A stretch of 64,000 nt of DNA from Cryptomeria japonica (Eukaryota; Streptophyta; Pinopsida; Cupressales; Cupressaceae): contig NC_081415.1 of assembly GCF_030272615.1 (NCBI RefSeq), forward strand, positions 507,051,373 through 507,115,372, given 5' to 3'. Both the position numbers and the translations under genes were made by a program. Below the pieces are notes generated by a model. It was not told the origin of the DNA. It worked only from the letters and a program-made list of their open reading frames with translations, and made no database searches. Position 1 is the stretch's first letter, and each line of letters starts with the position of its first letter. This document shows positions 20,136 to 32,658 of the stretch, piece by piece.

Positions 20136-23100
20136 ATGGCTGGTAGTTCTAGTTCACATGTCGCCAAGCGAGGAGTGTTAGAACATTTGTCTCAAACTTA
20201 AACAGACTTTTCCAACTAGATTCAGTGTTGTTGAGTTAAAGAGCAAATACTTAAACATACAGATCAGGCTGGTATTGAATTGCAGACAAACTTCTAATAT
20301 ACTTCCTGTGAATTTGAATAATGCTTATTGCTTCTTTCATTGGGGTTTCCGTTGCTGCTTCAGTTATGTCATTCACTGAATATCTTGGGCTTTGTTGATT
20401 GCTTTAGTCATGGTCAAGAACGATTTATAACTTTCAGAATATCTTTTTGAATCGCCACCACAATCCTAGGGATCAAAGTTTATAAATGAGTTGTTTGAAT
20501 CAGGCTGTGTGTATGGCAGTGAATATGATCGAATGTGTTCTCTGTTTAATTCAGAGATCACACTTAGTTATGATGTCGCCATTTGTTCATAAGTGGTTGC
20601 AGAAAATGTACTTTGTGTGTTTGTATTCTTTGGCACCTGTTATTGAGAATGGCATATGGAATAGAGACTACAATCTTGAAGTTCGATGATCATCAAGTTA
20701 CATGTTTAGTTGTTATAATTTATAACTTTATGATTATAACTGTGTGATCGGTTATAGTTTGTTTCTAACTAATCAGTGCCACCCGTACACAATTATAAAC
20801 TGTAATATGTTTCATTTTCCTCACAACGTTTAGACAATGTTGTGTACTTCTTCAAGCACGACAAGGATTTGTTTGTTGGTTTCAGTTATAACCGTATTAA
20901 AGTAGTTTTAAACTACCTTCGCTGCTCAGCTGAAAGCCACTTGTATTTAAGTGGAACATTGGATCAATGAATGGTTGATTTTTTTTGTTGTTAATTAGAA
21001 AATTTATGAATGAATATGTTAAGAATTGAAAGGAGAATGTTTGAGTGGATATACTGCAGATAGAAAGTAGAATACATGAGCAGATATACTGTGAACAGAA
21101 AGGACATAATGCTGTGGGTATGTAACTGAGAATAGATTCCAGAATGCTGAAGTATACGTTCTTTAATAGATTCAGATTGTAAACAGAATTAGCAGTGATG
21201 AATATATCATATTCTGGTTTCATGAAGTTGTAGTTAAGTTGTGTGAACAGGACTTCTTAGAGGTTGCAGACAGAATCCAAAAGTCTACTTGCAGACTGAT
21301 CACTTTGTAGAATAAAGAGCTGATTTATATATCTAAAGATTTCTTGTGTTTCAGTTTGTAGCAATTTGAACATATGCATTCAATATTGTAATATTTCAGA
21401 TCTGAAATCTGTAATCCATTTGTGGTTGGTACCTCAAAGACGCTGGGTTGGTGCTCAGAGTGATAAGTCATGAATTTGAGAGAGTTGGTGCTCTAACAAG
21501 GAATTTGGTGATTCCTTTGGGTTGGTGCCCTAAATCTTTGTAAACATTTTTGTTTGTGAGGCTGGATTAGGACAGTAGATCCTAGCAGCACTTCTCGCCA
21601 TAGTTTTCCACATATCTCTTGTGCATTAACTTTATTGTGTGATTGCATTTCTTCCAGTTTGAATTTCAAAATTCACAAAATACACCAAATCTTTAAATTA
21701 GTTAAGGATCTGAAGTTTGTATATTCTACTGATTCACCCCCCCCCCCCACTCTCAGTAGAAGACTTGTGTTCTACAAGGAGCTCATTTAAATTTAAAGCA
21801 ATGTCACCTCTTTGGCAACATACAACAATGATTGAACAACTTCTGGGCGGTGGGGGTTATCATTCGTATTGCAGCCAAAGTAGAAATAAGTAATAAGTAT
21901 AAGAGCTTGTACAATCAAGTGAAAGCTCATTTGTGTGTTATTTCTAGCTTGGAAATAAGAACTAAAAAAGGGCTGCCAAGGAACAAATAATGGGGTATAT
22001 TAAAGAACAAAAGGATGCCAACATGATAAGTAATAGATAAAATGAAAGAGAACGTCATCTTGCCAAGAGAGGACTTCAGAAACCTCCTAGTGGCCTATCA
22101 CAACTAGTTGGCTCACATCCTTTCATGCCATTGCCTCCATCTTCCCGAGAAGAGAATGCCCTCTTTCTTTCACATAAAAGAGGCCTGGGCCTTCAAGAAT
22201 GAAGCAAGGGAGGTTGCAAATGAGATTTTTGCCCGGTGCATTTATTGCAATGGGTTTCCTTTCAACCTTGATAGATCACCATATTGATAGGATATGGTGA
22301 TGGTTGATGCCAATGCACCTGCTGATTACATTATTCCTCAGTATAATAAGGTGTGCACCACCTTATTGGCCAAGGAGAAAGTTTCAATAGAGACATCATT
22401 GAGAGCAATAAGGGATACGTGGTCCAACATAGGTGTGTCCATCATTTATGATGGATGGAAAGATTGCAAAGATAAATCACTAATCAATGTCATTGCAATG
22501 TCCCCATACAATTGCCAATATCTCCATACAATTCATTGAAATGATGAGCCCCAAAAATGTTGTCCAAATCATAACAAACAACGGTAAAAATTGTAGGGCA
22601 ACTGTTTTTATAGTGGCGGGTACATATGGGCATATTTTTAAGCAATGTGTGTTGTCCACTCACTCAACATGATATTGCAAAAGATTGACACAAAGATCAA
22701 GTCGGTCCAAGAAATCTATATAGAGGCTAAGATGATTCAAATGTTTGTGACTAATCACCATATGTCATAAGGCATCTTCAAGACCTTCTCCAACTTAGAG
22801 TCGTTGAAGGTTATTGTAATTTTATTTTTAAATATTTATTATTTTTTAATTGTTGATGTGTCGTGTCAACTACCATCTACCTTTTAATATTTTAATGTAT
22901 TTTTTACACCATATTAGGTTATCAAAACTTGATTTGCATCACACAATCATCTCAAGACGACTTATAAAGGTGCATGATGCGTTGAGCGATATGGTCATTG
23001 ACACTCTTTGCAGTCTATTGAGTTACTCAAGTACAAAGAATGCAAAAGATCAAAGCATGATTCTAGGTGTTGAGTAGTGGGCTCCTATGGAATATGTTTT

Positions 23101-24060
23101 GAAATTCACTAAGCCCGTCACCAACATAATTAGGGATTCTAGTATGAGTCATCCATGTTCTACGAATAGACTCCATGGTTGAAAAACTAAGAACCGTAAT
23201 AGAAGCCAAGGAGTAGGACCCAACAAAAACATTTTTCAAAGAAGCATGAAAGATCATTGTTGATTGTTGGAACAAGATGACCACACCCTTGCATCTCTTA
23301 GCATTTGCTATGTCCCCAAAGTATTATAGCAAAGAGATACTTTCCTTGCGAAGGAGGATGGCACTATATATGGATGAAGAAGTTGTTGTTGGCTACAAGA
23401 CTACATTCAAAAGAATATTCTTAGGTGTAGATATATAAAGTGTTGTGTTGAGTGAGTTTGACCATTTCATATCTTCAAAGAATCATGATGTTTGTGTTCT
23501 TTGAAACAAGTAAAAAAATATGCTAATGAACGGTGGCAAATACATGGCCAAGGCTCTACTTACATGCAGCCTCTTGTAATAAAAGTTCTCTCTCAAAGAT
23601 GCATCTTTTTATTTTTTATTTTCTCAATTTTCATTTGTTGTTGTGTATTATAAATTTATAATTTATAATTTATGTGTTGACATTATAAATGTTGTATGCA
23701 TATTCAACAAAATGCAAGTTCTTCTTCAGCTATAAGGAATCAAAGTACATACTCCTTCATCCACTTGGTCAAGCACAACCAATTAGGTGCAAAAATAGCT
23801 AAGGATTTGGTCTTTGTGCACTCCAACTTGTGTCTCTTGCCACATAAGAGACTTAATTACATATAGGAGGTGATGAAGAATTGAGATATAACTCTTGAAT
23901 TTGTCAAATTAGATGCTACAATTGCACAGCTTGCCAAAGTCTTTATAAATGAAGCAACTTCTACACATGATGTGGTGCTACAACTGATTGTGGTTCAAAT
24001 GAAAATGAATCAAAAAATGACTTTGATGCTCTCAATGAAGAGCAATATGAAGATTATTAA
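20136..24060 (+). pseudogene. hAT transposase (BED zinc finger, DUF659, dimerisation tail), split by solo LTR J
   Basis: hAT transposases cut and paste DNA elements with 8-bp target duplications. ATG 20136 begins MAGSSSSHVAKRG, then solo LTR J intervenes. After 21777 come a BED-finger-like part (PLWQHTTMIEQLLGGGG, then a YKSLYNQVKAHL segment near 21910), the stretch NEIFARCIYCNGFPFN near 22220, and a clear DUF659 block at 22294-22539 (PQYNKVCTTLL, WSNIGVSIIYDGWKD). Decayed catalytic-region fragments follow at 22550-23280, then a C-terminal dimerisation-like part at 23750-24060 (DLDATIAQLA-type residues) ending at TAA 24058. Many stops and frameshifts make it non-functional. Terminal inverted repeats were not identified. 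Confidence 0.75.
20176..21776 (+). mobile_element. Solo LTR J inside the hAT gene
   Basis: It runs from TGTTAGAACATTTG to GTTCTACA and is flanked by AGGAG on both sides (20171-20175, 21777-21781), an exact target duplication. It is 1,601 bp. The U5-like end (GGTTGGTGCCCTAAA, GTGAGGCTGGATTAGGACAG, a run of 13 C, CTCTCAGTAG) matches in order the end of the 2.3-kb LTR at 52902-55209, so the two are related. The short open frames inside are not genes. Confidence 0.88.
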
Positions 24061-24550
24061 ATATTGATTATAATTTTCATTGTGTATAAACATTTGAGAA
24101 ATCATTCAATTATGAATTTATGAGTGTTTCTGTTTTTGCAAATAATGACGTATTTAAATATTTTGTTTATTGGCATTTCTAAGTAGGTAGGTAGATAGGT
24201 AGGTATATAGATAGACAAATAGATGAATGGATGGATGGATAGGTAATAGATGGATGGTGGATGGATTGATGGATAGATGGATGGATGATAGATCAATGGA
24301 TGGATGGATGGATGGATCGAATGATCAATGGATAGATAGAACAATGGATAAATGGATGGATGGATAGATGGATGGATGCATGAATGGATGGATGGATAGA
24401 TCTATCCTTAATTACATATAGGAGGTGATGATGAATTGAGATAGAACTCTTGAATTTGTCAAATTAGATGCTACAATTGCACAGCTTGCCAAAGTCTTTA
24501 TAAATGAAGCAACTTCTACACATGATGTGGTGCTACAACTGATTGTGGTT
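23853..24550 (+). repeat. Partial tandem duplication of the hAT 3' coding end
   Basis: 23853-23995 recurs at 24408-24550 (143 bp, offset 555 bp) with about two changes. The intervening DNA is the true 3' end of the hAT gene and a tetranucleotide array. The repeat array probably promoted the unequal exchange. Confidence 0.88.
24182..24402. repeat. GATG/GATA tetranucleotide array
   Basis: An imperfect run of TAGG, GATG and GATA units follows the hAT tail. A similar array follows the duplicated hAT tails at 44050-44230. The minus-strand open frame over it is repeat-derived. Confidence 0.92.
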
Positions 24551-25500
24551 ATGTTATCTCTCAAAGTTGCACCCTCACCAAGTTGCAGAACTTGGTACTT
24601 TAGAGGAACATTGAAACACTCCTAGGTTGTGGGTCACCTAAAACTTGGAGTGAATCTCCAGATAAGGTTGGTTCCTAGCTGGTTATCACCTAAGTTTAAC
24701 TATTCTAATGACTTTGTTGAGTAAAGGGTAAGGAAGACTGCATTAACTAAAACTATAATCTAAAGGGTGATGCACCAAAATGTTCTACCCAAATCTATAA
24801 AATCAGATTTAACAATTACACAATTTCAACTAATCAATAAGCTAACCTGCACAAACTCCAATTGTATACCTAGCATAGACACTCTACAAAAAGGTTATTA
24901 CTGCACCTGATTCAAGAAGGAAGAAATAAGCTTCACAACCCTAACAGCTCAAACACAACACAGCTTGTAAAAAATCTGCAAACAAAGCATAATCTTTCTG
25001 CAAAAGATACTTAATAATAAAACAGAAACTACAATGAAGTGATAAACTTCACAAAATAGCAGTGTTCAATAACCTAAGTGCATACAATATGACAGAAAGA
25101 AGAGAAGGCAAACACATATATTAATCTCAAAAGGTAGCCTGATATACAAATCTGGAAAAATGAGTTACAAATCTCTCTAAGGAGCAAAGAACTCTGAAAA
25201 TGTGTTACAATAATCCAGTGAATGAAAGGACTCCTTTACAAAGGAAGACTAAAGGTGTATATGCTTTTTCCAACAGTTGTATCCAAAAAGGAAACCCTAA
25301 CCATCTTGGTCGAATTCACCCCAAAAGCCTATTTTTTAGGGGCCAAAACAAGTCTAGAAGGGGATGGGCTTGAGAAAAAAGTCAAGCCACCCCATCTCTT
25401 GCCATAAAAGCTCTTAATTGCCCAATAAATGACCCCTAAATATCTCTGAACAGGCCTCCAAGCCCCAATAAATGCAAAAATATCATTGACTTCCTAATAA
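24551..25500. other. No gene seen
   Basis: The segment 24551-25500 has no recognisable domain. A 61-codon frame at 25222-25407 shows no similarity I know. Motifs such as ACTTGGTACTTTAGAGG and a run of short AT-rich words suggest old transposon-derived sequence. Confidence 0.4.
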
Positions 25501-25861
25501 ATGTAAATAAAATAAATATCTAATAAAGTGATTTATAAATTATCACTTTAGTAAATACCTTTCTTATTTCATTTACACATTTTAAGTCAAGACATTAATA
25601 AATAAGAAATATATTTAATAAAGTGAGAGTTTAAAAGTCACTTTAATAAATATTTTTATTATTTACATCTATTACATCCTAAGCTATTATATCAATAAAT
25701 ATAAATATAAATAATATTTATAAAGTGTTTGATAAAATATATCACTTAATAAAAAAAAATTATTATTTAATTTATTTAAACTTCTTATGCCCTATTTTAT
25801 TCCCTATACTTATTAAATGATTTAAATATCATCACTTAATAAATATTTTACATTGACATAT
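25500..25861. repeat. Series of AT-rich short palindromes around AAGTGAT/ATCACTT
   Basis: Words such as AAGTGATTTATAAATTATCACTT (interrupted dyad near 25526-25550), AAGTGAGAG...AGTCACTTTA (25620-25645) and ATGATTTAAATATCATCACTT (25815-25835) each fold on themselves. Another module of the same kind (TTAAGTGATG...AATCACTTAAT, 33722-33750) lies just right of A2, so A2 probably inserted inside this palindromic series. Confidence 0.65.
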
Positions 25862-26307
25862 TGTTGTGACCATTTCACACATCGCCCCATTTAAAATGGG
25901 GACCCCCTCTTTTTTTGCTCGTTTTTGCTCGCCTTTCGCTTTGCTTTTTAGGGTTTTGGTAGTTTGTCAGTTGTCTGGATTAGGGTCAAGCCTTAGGGTT
26001 TCCGTTTTGATCTTTTCAGGCCAGAGTCCAGTCAGTCTTGAGAGCTTTTTAAGCTTCCTTTTGTAGGATGCAATTTTGAATGGAATAAATTCGCCAGAAT
26101 GGCCTATTTTCAATTGGAATTTTGAGTGCAGAGTCTTAATTTGTCTAAGTGTGAATGATGAAATTGCGAATTTTATTCAATTGAGTAATTTTGACCTAAA
26201 TTTTGAGTTTTTTGATATTTGATCCTGGGCATGGGGAATGATTTGTTTTTGCCTTGTGAAGTGATTAAACTCGTGAAATCATGATATTTTGGCCTGTAGG
26301 AGCAAGA

Positions 26308-28564
26308 TCGCTCCTGTCCCTCAGTGAAGGACCGGAGCTCGTTTTCAAAAATCTTACTATCTTTGCAGGATCAAGATGATTTTTTGAATGGAGGTAGTAA
26401 AGAAAGGCGTGATCTTTCCGTTGAATATAAATTGAAGAATTTCACGAACACAGAAATGCCTCAGGAAGCAAAATCGCTCCTGTCCCTCAGTGAAGGACCG
26501 GAGCTTAAAATCAAACATCACCTCGTCCTTGTAGGATTTTAACAACTTGACGATTTGGAGAGATCCAAGGGAGTGCATTTTACCAGATGAATATAATTTG
26601 AAGGCACAAACATGAAGAAAAGTGGACCAGAATGCCAAGATCGCTCCTGTCCCTCAGTCAGGGACCAGGGCGAAATCCATTGTAGCTCCTGTCCCTCTCC
26701 CAGGGACCAGAGCGAAATTCTTCATAAGGCATGTCTTAGGCAAAGATCAAGCAAGTTTTATGTTTGATGGCAAGAAAGGAGGTGAATTGAACTCGTTGAA
26801 GACAAATTGAAGATTACCAAACATCTACAAGGGACCCAAATGCCCAAGTTCGCTCCTGTCCCTCAGTCAGGGACCAGAGTGATTTTTGCCTTAGACAAAT
26901 TTCTTGCCAAGTAAGAGCAAACTCCAAGGCATGGATGAATGAAACGGAACATAACAAGACCATTGAAGATAATTTTTGAAGTTAGCAAAGTGAGATGAAG
27001 CCTACAAGAGCAAGATCGCTCCTGTCCCTCAGTCAGGGACCAGGGCGATATGATGGTTATATTGCCTTTCCTCCAAGTTCAAGACACTCCAAGACGAAGT
27101 ACAAGGTGGTGAGGACGTTTTAAGGCATCTCAATGAAGAACGAAGTATCCAAGGTCGCCAATGTTGAAGGAATTACACCAAGACACCCAGTTCGCTCCTG
27201 TCCCTCAGGCAGGGACCAGGGCGAAAGTATTCAAATGAGGCTAAATTTGGGTTGCTATTCACATTTTGAATGATTGAAAGAGAGTAAAGGATATTGTTTT
27301 GCACTTTGAAGATAATTGCAAGTTAGTATGATGAAGATTTTGCACTAAATACCCTAGTTCGCTCCTGTCCCTCAGGCAGGGACCAGAGCGAAATTTTCAT
27401 GAGGGCTTAGATTTTGAAAGTTGATCGCGTATCAAGTGGCCAAGAAGGACCAAAGGACTTCATTTTACACGATGAAAGTAATGGCAAGTTGTGAAAAGCA
27501 AGCATGAGCCCAGGACATTGAAGTTCGCTCTTGTCCCTCAGGCAGGGACCAGAGCGATATTCATCATATTGGCCAAATCCTTCCAAAATCACGTTAAGTC
27601 AAGATCTTGCGAAGTGGTAAAGGGTCTAAGGCATCTTAAGAGGGTGATATACAAAGGTTTCAAACGTCAAACGACTATCAATTGAGCCAAGGAAGCTATA
27701 TCGCTCCTGTCCTTCAGTCAAGGACCAGAGCGATTTTCATTAAATCCTTCATTTTCCTTCAAAAGCATGTCGAAGCAAGGGCGCACAAGATAAAGATCGT
27801 CGTTAGGAAGCAATGAACAAAGAACAAAGGTTGAAAGATGGCGAGTTTTGACTAGATCATGGAGATCGCTCTTGTCCCTCACCAAGGGACCAGGGCGATA
27901 ATTTTCTAAACATCTATATGCCTTGTAGAAGTCAAGTGAAACAAGCGTAGAATGAAGAAGTGATGTTATTTTTCGCCTTATAAAGAGGATTGGTGATTAA
28001 GGAAGCGAGATCAAGGAGAGAAACGCCAGGATCGCTCCTGTCCCTCACCAAGGGACCAGGGCGATATTTGCTAAAATACTTGTTATCCTTCGAAGATCAT
28101 GTCAAAACAAAGTTGCAAAAGGTTTAAAGCGTCATTTGGAAGGCGATACAAAAGAAGTGAACGTTAAAAGGTGACAAATTTGAGCTAGGATTCAAAGTTC
28201 GCTCCTGTCCCTCACCAAGGGACAAGGGCGAAAAGCACTCAAATATCAAATTTGCCTTGTAAAAGACAAGTAAACTATGCCTGGAATGAAAGAATAAAGT
28301 TGTTACTTGCCTTGCGATACAAATTGGCAACTTAGAAGGCAAAGACCAAGGAATAAATACAAGTTCGCTCCTGTCCCTCTCCAAGGGACCAGAGCGATAT
28401 CACCTCAAGAGGCACTCATTTGCAAGGTCAAGTCGCCCAAGTTTGAAATTCCTGGCAAAAAATGCCAATTCCAACGTAAGGATGGAGATTTTGAACGTCA
28501 AAAGCACAAGAATCCACGCTAAATTGAGATTTCGCTCCTGTCCCTCAGTCAGGGACCAGAGCGT
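26308..28564 (+). repeat. Array of 15 conserved 33-bp stem-loops, period about 166 bp
   Basis: Each box reads TCGCTC-CT-GTCCCT, a 5-base loop, then AGGGAC-CA-GAGCGA, so two 6-bp stems are separated by a 2x2 internal loop. Starts are 26308, 26474, 26641, 26683, 26850, 27016, 27192, 27359, 27525, 27701, 27866, 28032, 28199, 28365 and 28532. Spacing is 165-167 bp except two steps of 176 and one extra box 42 bp after its neighbour. The DNA between boxes is strongly diverged, although common words (GCCTTGTAAAGTCAAG) show that the units are an old satellite. Stem changes mostly keep pairing: GAGCGA to GGGCGA gives a U-G wobble in six copies, and the copy at 27701 has a paired double change (GTCCTT with AAGGAC). 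Short open frames across the array are not genes. Confidence 0.93.
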
Positions 28565-28898
28565 GAGGTTTGAATCTTCCCACTTCTTCAAATTTTGGCG
28601 CTAACAAGCATTTTTTGAATTTATTTAAATGCTAAAATCGATAAAGTTTGAAAATTCAATTAAAATAGCATTTAAAATATAGCGCAAGATATTAATTAAT
28701 TATTTTCGCCTTGTAAAAAATCGAATTTGTTAAATTAAAAAACGATGGCATTTAATTAATTAATTATTATTTTAAATAAATAAAATGGGGCGCTCGGAAT
28801 TTAAATTCTTTTATTTACAAAGGTCGGCCTCTTTATTTTATTTAAAATTTGCTTTTAATTACCAAAGTCGGCCTTAAGGTGAATATGGGATGAGCGCT

Positions 28899-28904
28899 TA
28901 TAAA
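28899..28904 (+). promoter_or_regulatory. TATA-like box upstream of the A2 gene
   Basis: TATAAA in the context GCGCTTATAAAGGGAGAG lies 335 bp downstream of the last stem-loop and about 540 bp before the ATG. A pair of GGTCGGCC/GTCGGCC words lies just upstream (28824, 28867). Inferred from sequence context. Confidence 0.5.
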
Positions 28905-29223
28905 GGGAGAGTGAAACTTTCATTTTCACATCATCATTTATCATCTCTTATATGCGATTTGGAGAATACAAAGGAGAAGTGCGAATTGTGTTTGAGGAGT
29001 GCGAATTCCCATTTAAAGCAAGGTGTGCGAAGTGTTGGCAAAGGGGTGCAAACCTTAGTTTCCATTTGAGCGAACTTGCCAAAGACATCAAAGACATCTC
29101 CAGAGGTGGCGAGATTGATAAGAAGGACGTTCACTTGAAGATCACATGCAAAGGGCTATCTAACGTTAATTTTGCCTAGGCGAATTCCTCTATTTTGCAT
29201 TCTAGAGTTAGCTCTCTAGTGAG

Positions 29224-29433
29224 GTATGGCGATATGGTTTTATTGTTTTAATTTTGAATGTTGATCGTCATAGCTTCAAATTTTGAATTTTGAAGTTTTG
29301 AATTCCCCTAGCTCAATCGTTTTTTTTTAGGAAATGATAACTCAAGGACTTATCATGAGCTTTCCTAAGATTTATTCTCTAATCTATGTTATTCATTGCA
29401 AGATCTAGTTTCTCATTATGAAATGTTGTGTAG
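29224..29433 (+). other. Candidate 5'-UTR intron of the A2 gene
   Basis: GAG/GTATGG at 29221-29229 could be a 5' splice site and TTGTGTAG at 29426-29433 a 3' splice site ending 2 bp before the preferred ATG (29436). The words GGTATGGCGA occur at both borders. The position matches the stronger intron candidate of A1 (4310-4732). Confidence 0.35.
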
Positions 29434-29435
29434 GT

Positions 29436-32400
29436 ATGGCGACCCCGAAGGCGGGAGCATCCACCAGTCGTCCAGCTCTCATGAAACAAGATCAGAAGAC
29501 CGAAGAAGTGGAGACGAAGATCGTGTCTAAATGGAGCAACATTGGAGATACTAACTTGGGCAACTTTAGCACGAAGAAGTTTCGAGATGTCCCTTACATT
29601 GGCAAGCCATCACCTGTCGCCTGGAGGATAATTGAAAGTGGCATCATTAAGGCGGCCGGCTTCCCTCCAGCTGTACAATGTCATGAGTTGATGATCGAGT
29701 GCGCTCGCCATTATGATCCTCAGTCCAGAACGATCATGTCCAATGAAGGAAACACTTTCGCGTACCTTTCAGAGGAAGCTATAAGTGAGGCTTTCCATCT
29801 TCCAGAGCACAGAGATATGGTCTACAAGAGCATAGAAGGAGCCAGGTCAATGTACGAAGATGATCCAGATGCTTGCCTAAGCATCATCAACAAGAACTGG
29901 TTACTCAAGAGTCGTCCTCGCCTGAGTAAGGTACCGAACACACCACACAAGATTGATTTCCAGGAGGAGTACAGGGATTTGATTACAATGCTCAACCGAG
30001 TTACAGGAGCCCCTCACGCTTTTTACTTTGAAAAGTGGATGTTCTACTTCATCCAGGTGATAGTTCAGGGTAAAGGAACAATTCATTGGGCTAGGATGAT
30101 TAGCCATTGCTTGGACGTACAGTTGAGGAGACTAAAAGCTACCAAGTCCTTCCACATGAGTTCATACGTCATCTATGCCTTGATCAGGAGCTTCGAGTAT
30201 GCAAGACTACCTCATAGAGGAGTGATTGGAAGAGGACCCGGCGAGGTCAGGGTTTGTGATTCCTATGTCCACTTGCATCATCCGCCAGGAAGCAACTACA
30301 AGCTAGTTAATGATACCTTCACGATGAACATCACAAGGACGTTGCAAGGTGGGATTCACAACAGATTATCTCAGGATGCACAGAAATTAGTAAAGAGGTA
30401 CGGTGCTTTGGTTTATCCAATTTCCGAAGTTCACTTATATTAGAGTGCATGGATGTCCTTTACCTCCATACATGTTGCCGAGATATCCGACAGACAGAAT
30501 TGTGTTACTTGAAGTAACAAGACAATTAGCAGCTTATGCGAAGGCATTCAGACACAGACATGGGAATGGAGTTCAGGTACCTATCATTTTGGGCAATTCA
30601 GTTGAGGTATGTCCTAATGCTTTAGCTATGGATGACGCAGAGAAGGAGTTAGCCTTGTATTCTTTTTCATCCTTTGCTTTGAGAGAAAGCTTTGATCCAC
30701 ATGGACATTTAGAGGAGACAGTCGGTAGGAAGTTTAAGCATGAGTACCAAATTGAAGATTTTATGATGAATCTCTTAGATGATCTTGAAGTGAAACGAAA
30801 AATGCATTCTAGATTGCCTTTGGATTTCATCAGGAAATGCAGGATTTACAGAGTGGCCGACCAAGCTCAGGACAGTGGCAGACATATCCAGTCATCCTAT
30901 GATCGAGAGAGTAAATCAGTAAGATTAGATTGGAATGAGCCCGAGGTCGTGGATTTAGATGCTTTGATGGCTCCAGTCTTGTCTTGTACTCGCAGATGGG
31001 TTGACGTACAGCATCAGAAGTTGAGAGAGCAAGGCATAACTATGACTTTCACTTTGGAAGAGAAACCAGCCGAAGGTGGAGCTAGTGTAAGCGAAGGCAA
31101 TCCTAATCCTAGAAATTCAGGTGAAGGTAACCTTCGAAGTGCAAGTGAAGGCACTCTCCATCCAAGAGGTTCGAAGAGGAAAGAGAGACCTGGAAAGAGG
31201 GAATCTTCCAAGAAGAAGCAAGAGGCCAACCGAGATCATTCATCCACTACTTCTTCTAGACCAGAGAAGAGAACACTTCAAGTGGAAGAATCCATGGAGT
31301 CGATGGTACAAAACGATAGGCAGGAAGAAGGACAGGCACCGCAAAGGTCACCAGGTGGATCTCTCCAGGATTATGAGCTAGATGAAGATAAAGAAGATAA
31401 CGAAGTAACATCTCCTCCCAGAGAGGAAGAAGTAGTGCATTAGGAAATTCAGGTTCAAGAGACAAGATCGGCCATCCCAGATTGGTTGAAGGAAAGATTA
31501 ACCAAGGTGATTGTGATCGAGGACGAAGACAATGTGATTGATTTAGAGAGCCTTGTTGGACATTCCCAGGAAGTGACAGAGAAAAGAAAGGCTACCAAGA
31601 TGTCCAAGATGATTAGAGATGAGACTGGATCCAGAAAATTACAGATAGCTACACCGGCAGTAGACAAGTACGAAGGTGAGATCCTAGCAGAGGAATATGA
31701 TGTAGAGACATTTGAGCTAGGTCCATCCACAGCTGAGCAGACACTAGATGATGCCACAGATTCCTTTGAGGCATTGAAAGACAAGCTTAGAGAAGAAATG
31801 GAGAAGAATAGAAAGCTTGAGAGAGAGGTCGGTGCATGGAGGACATATTTCAGTCATCTCAATGAACCTTTGGGACGTCAGGATCCAGCTAGATCACCAG
31901 TGCAGGCACTTCCCCTTCAATCAATTAATGAGGCAGAAAGATTCAGGAATATGGTCCAGCGTACGAGTACTTGGATGGATAAATCTCATACAGTTGCCGT
32001 AGAATTTGTAACGAGGATGATGAAGACTATTCATCAAGCTATCCAGGTTCTTGAGATAATCCACAATTTGATGATAACAGTAGCCGCATTTGCTCATACC
32101 AAAGATGTTATCATTCCTGTCTTGAAAGTAATTAGACACACATCAAGGAAGGTCTTAGCGCAAGAGAAGATCATGGATGGAGGATCTCACAGTTTGCTTC
32201 AGTGGTCCACCTTACTCCAGATGAAGGAAGTTCTCTTCGAGGACATCAGTACTAGATGCAGTCATGTTGAGGAGGTGATCAACCCGATCCAGGACAGAGT
32301 ATTTGAGGTACTACGTACCATTCTTGGCAGGAGGATCGAAGTTGAAACAGATGTGGATATGCAGGAATTAGAGGATAGAATCAAAGTCATCTTTTGTAAG

Positions 32401-32658
32401 GACACTAATATCACAGACGAGCAATATGATCAGATGTTTGCCACCATGCTCCTGATTGAAAGAACAAAGGAACTTGAATCTACTTGGGACGCAGCTCTTC
32501 TAGATGCATTTGATCAGGTCATCCACTTGGAAGAAAGTATGAAGAATCTTCCCGAGATTCCAATTGCAGAGATCGAAGGAATCGTATCAAGATTCATTGC
32601 ATATGCTAAAAAGGAACATTGGAAAGGGAATAAGATTCTAGATGAGAGGTTGTTATAG
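29436..32658 (+). pseudogene. A/B-family long protein, best-preserved copy (A2)
   Basis: Function unknown. I prefer ATG 29436 (MATPKAGAS) over the in-frame 29418 because it follows the splice-like site. The N-terminal domain (to about residue 320) has WSNIGDTNLGNF, SGIIKAAGFPPA, ARHYDPQSR, AISEAFHLP and FEKWMFYF. A single extra base near 30406 shifts the frame; the reading continues as WFIQFPKFTYIRV and MLPRYPTDRIVLLEV. A Ser/Gly/Glu-rich linker (about 31060-31440) with SEGN/SEGT repeats ends at a single in-frame TAG (31441-31443). The second conserved block (IPDWL to IATPAVDK) is at 31470-31665, followed by about 300 helical residues with coiled-coil character, to TAG 32656. With one base and one codon affected it is close to an open 1,070-codon gene. 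Confidence 0.75.

Noticed and set aside
26308-28564. CRISPR-like pattern of regular repeats and spacers
   Set aside because: The spacers are about 133 bp, are diverged copies of one satellite unit rather than unrelated sequences, the context is a plant transposon, and no cas genes are present.
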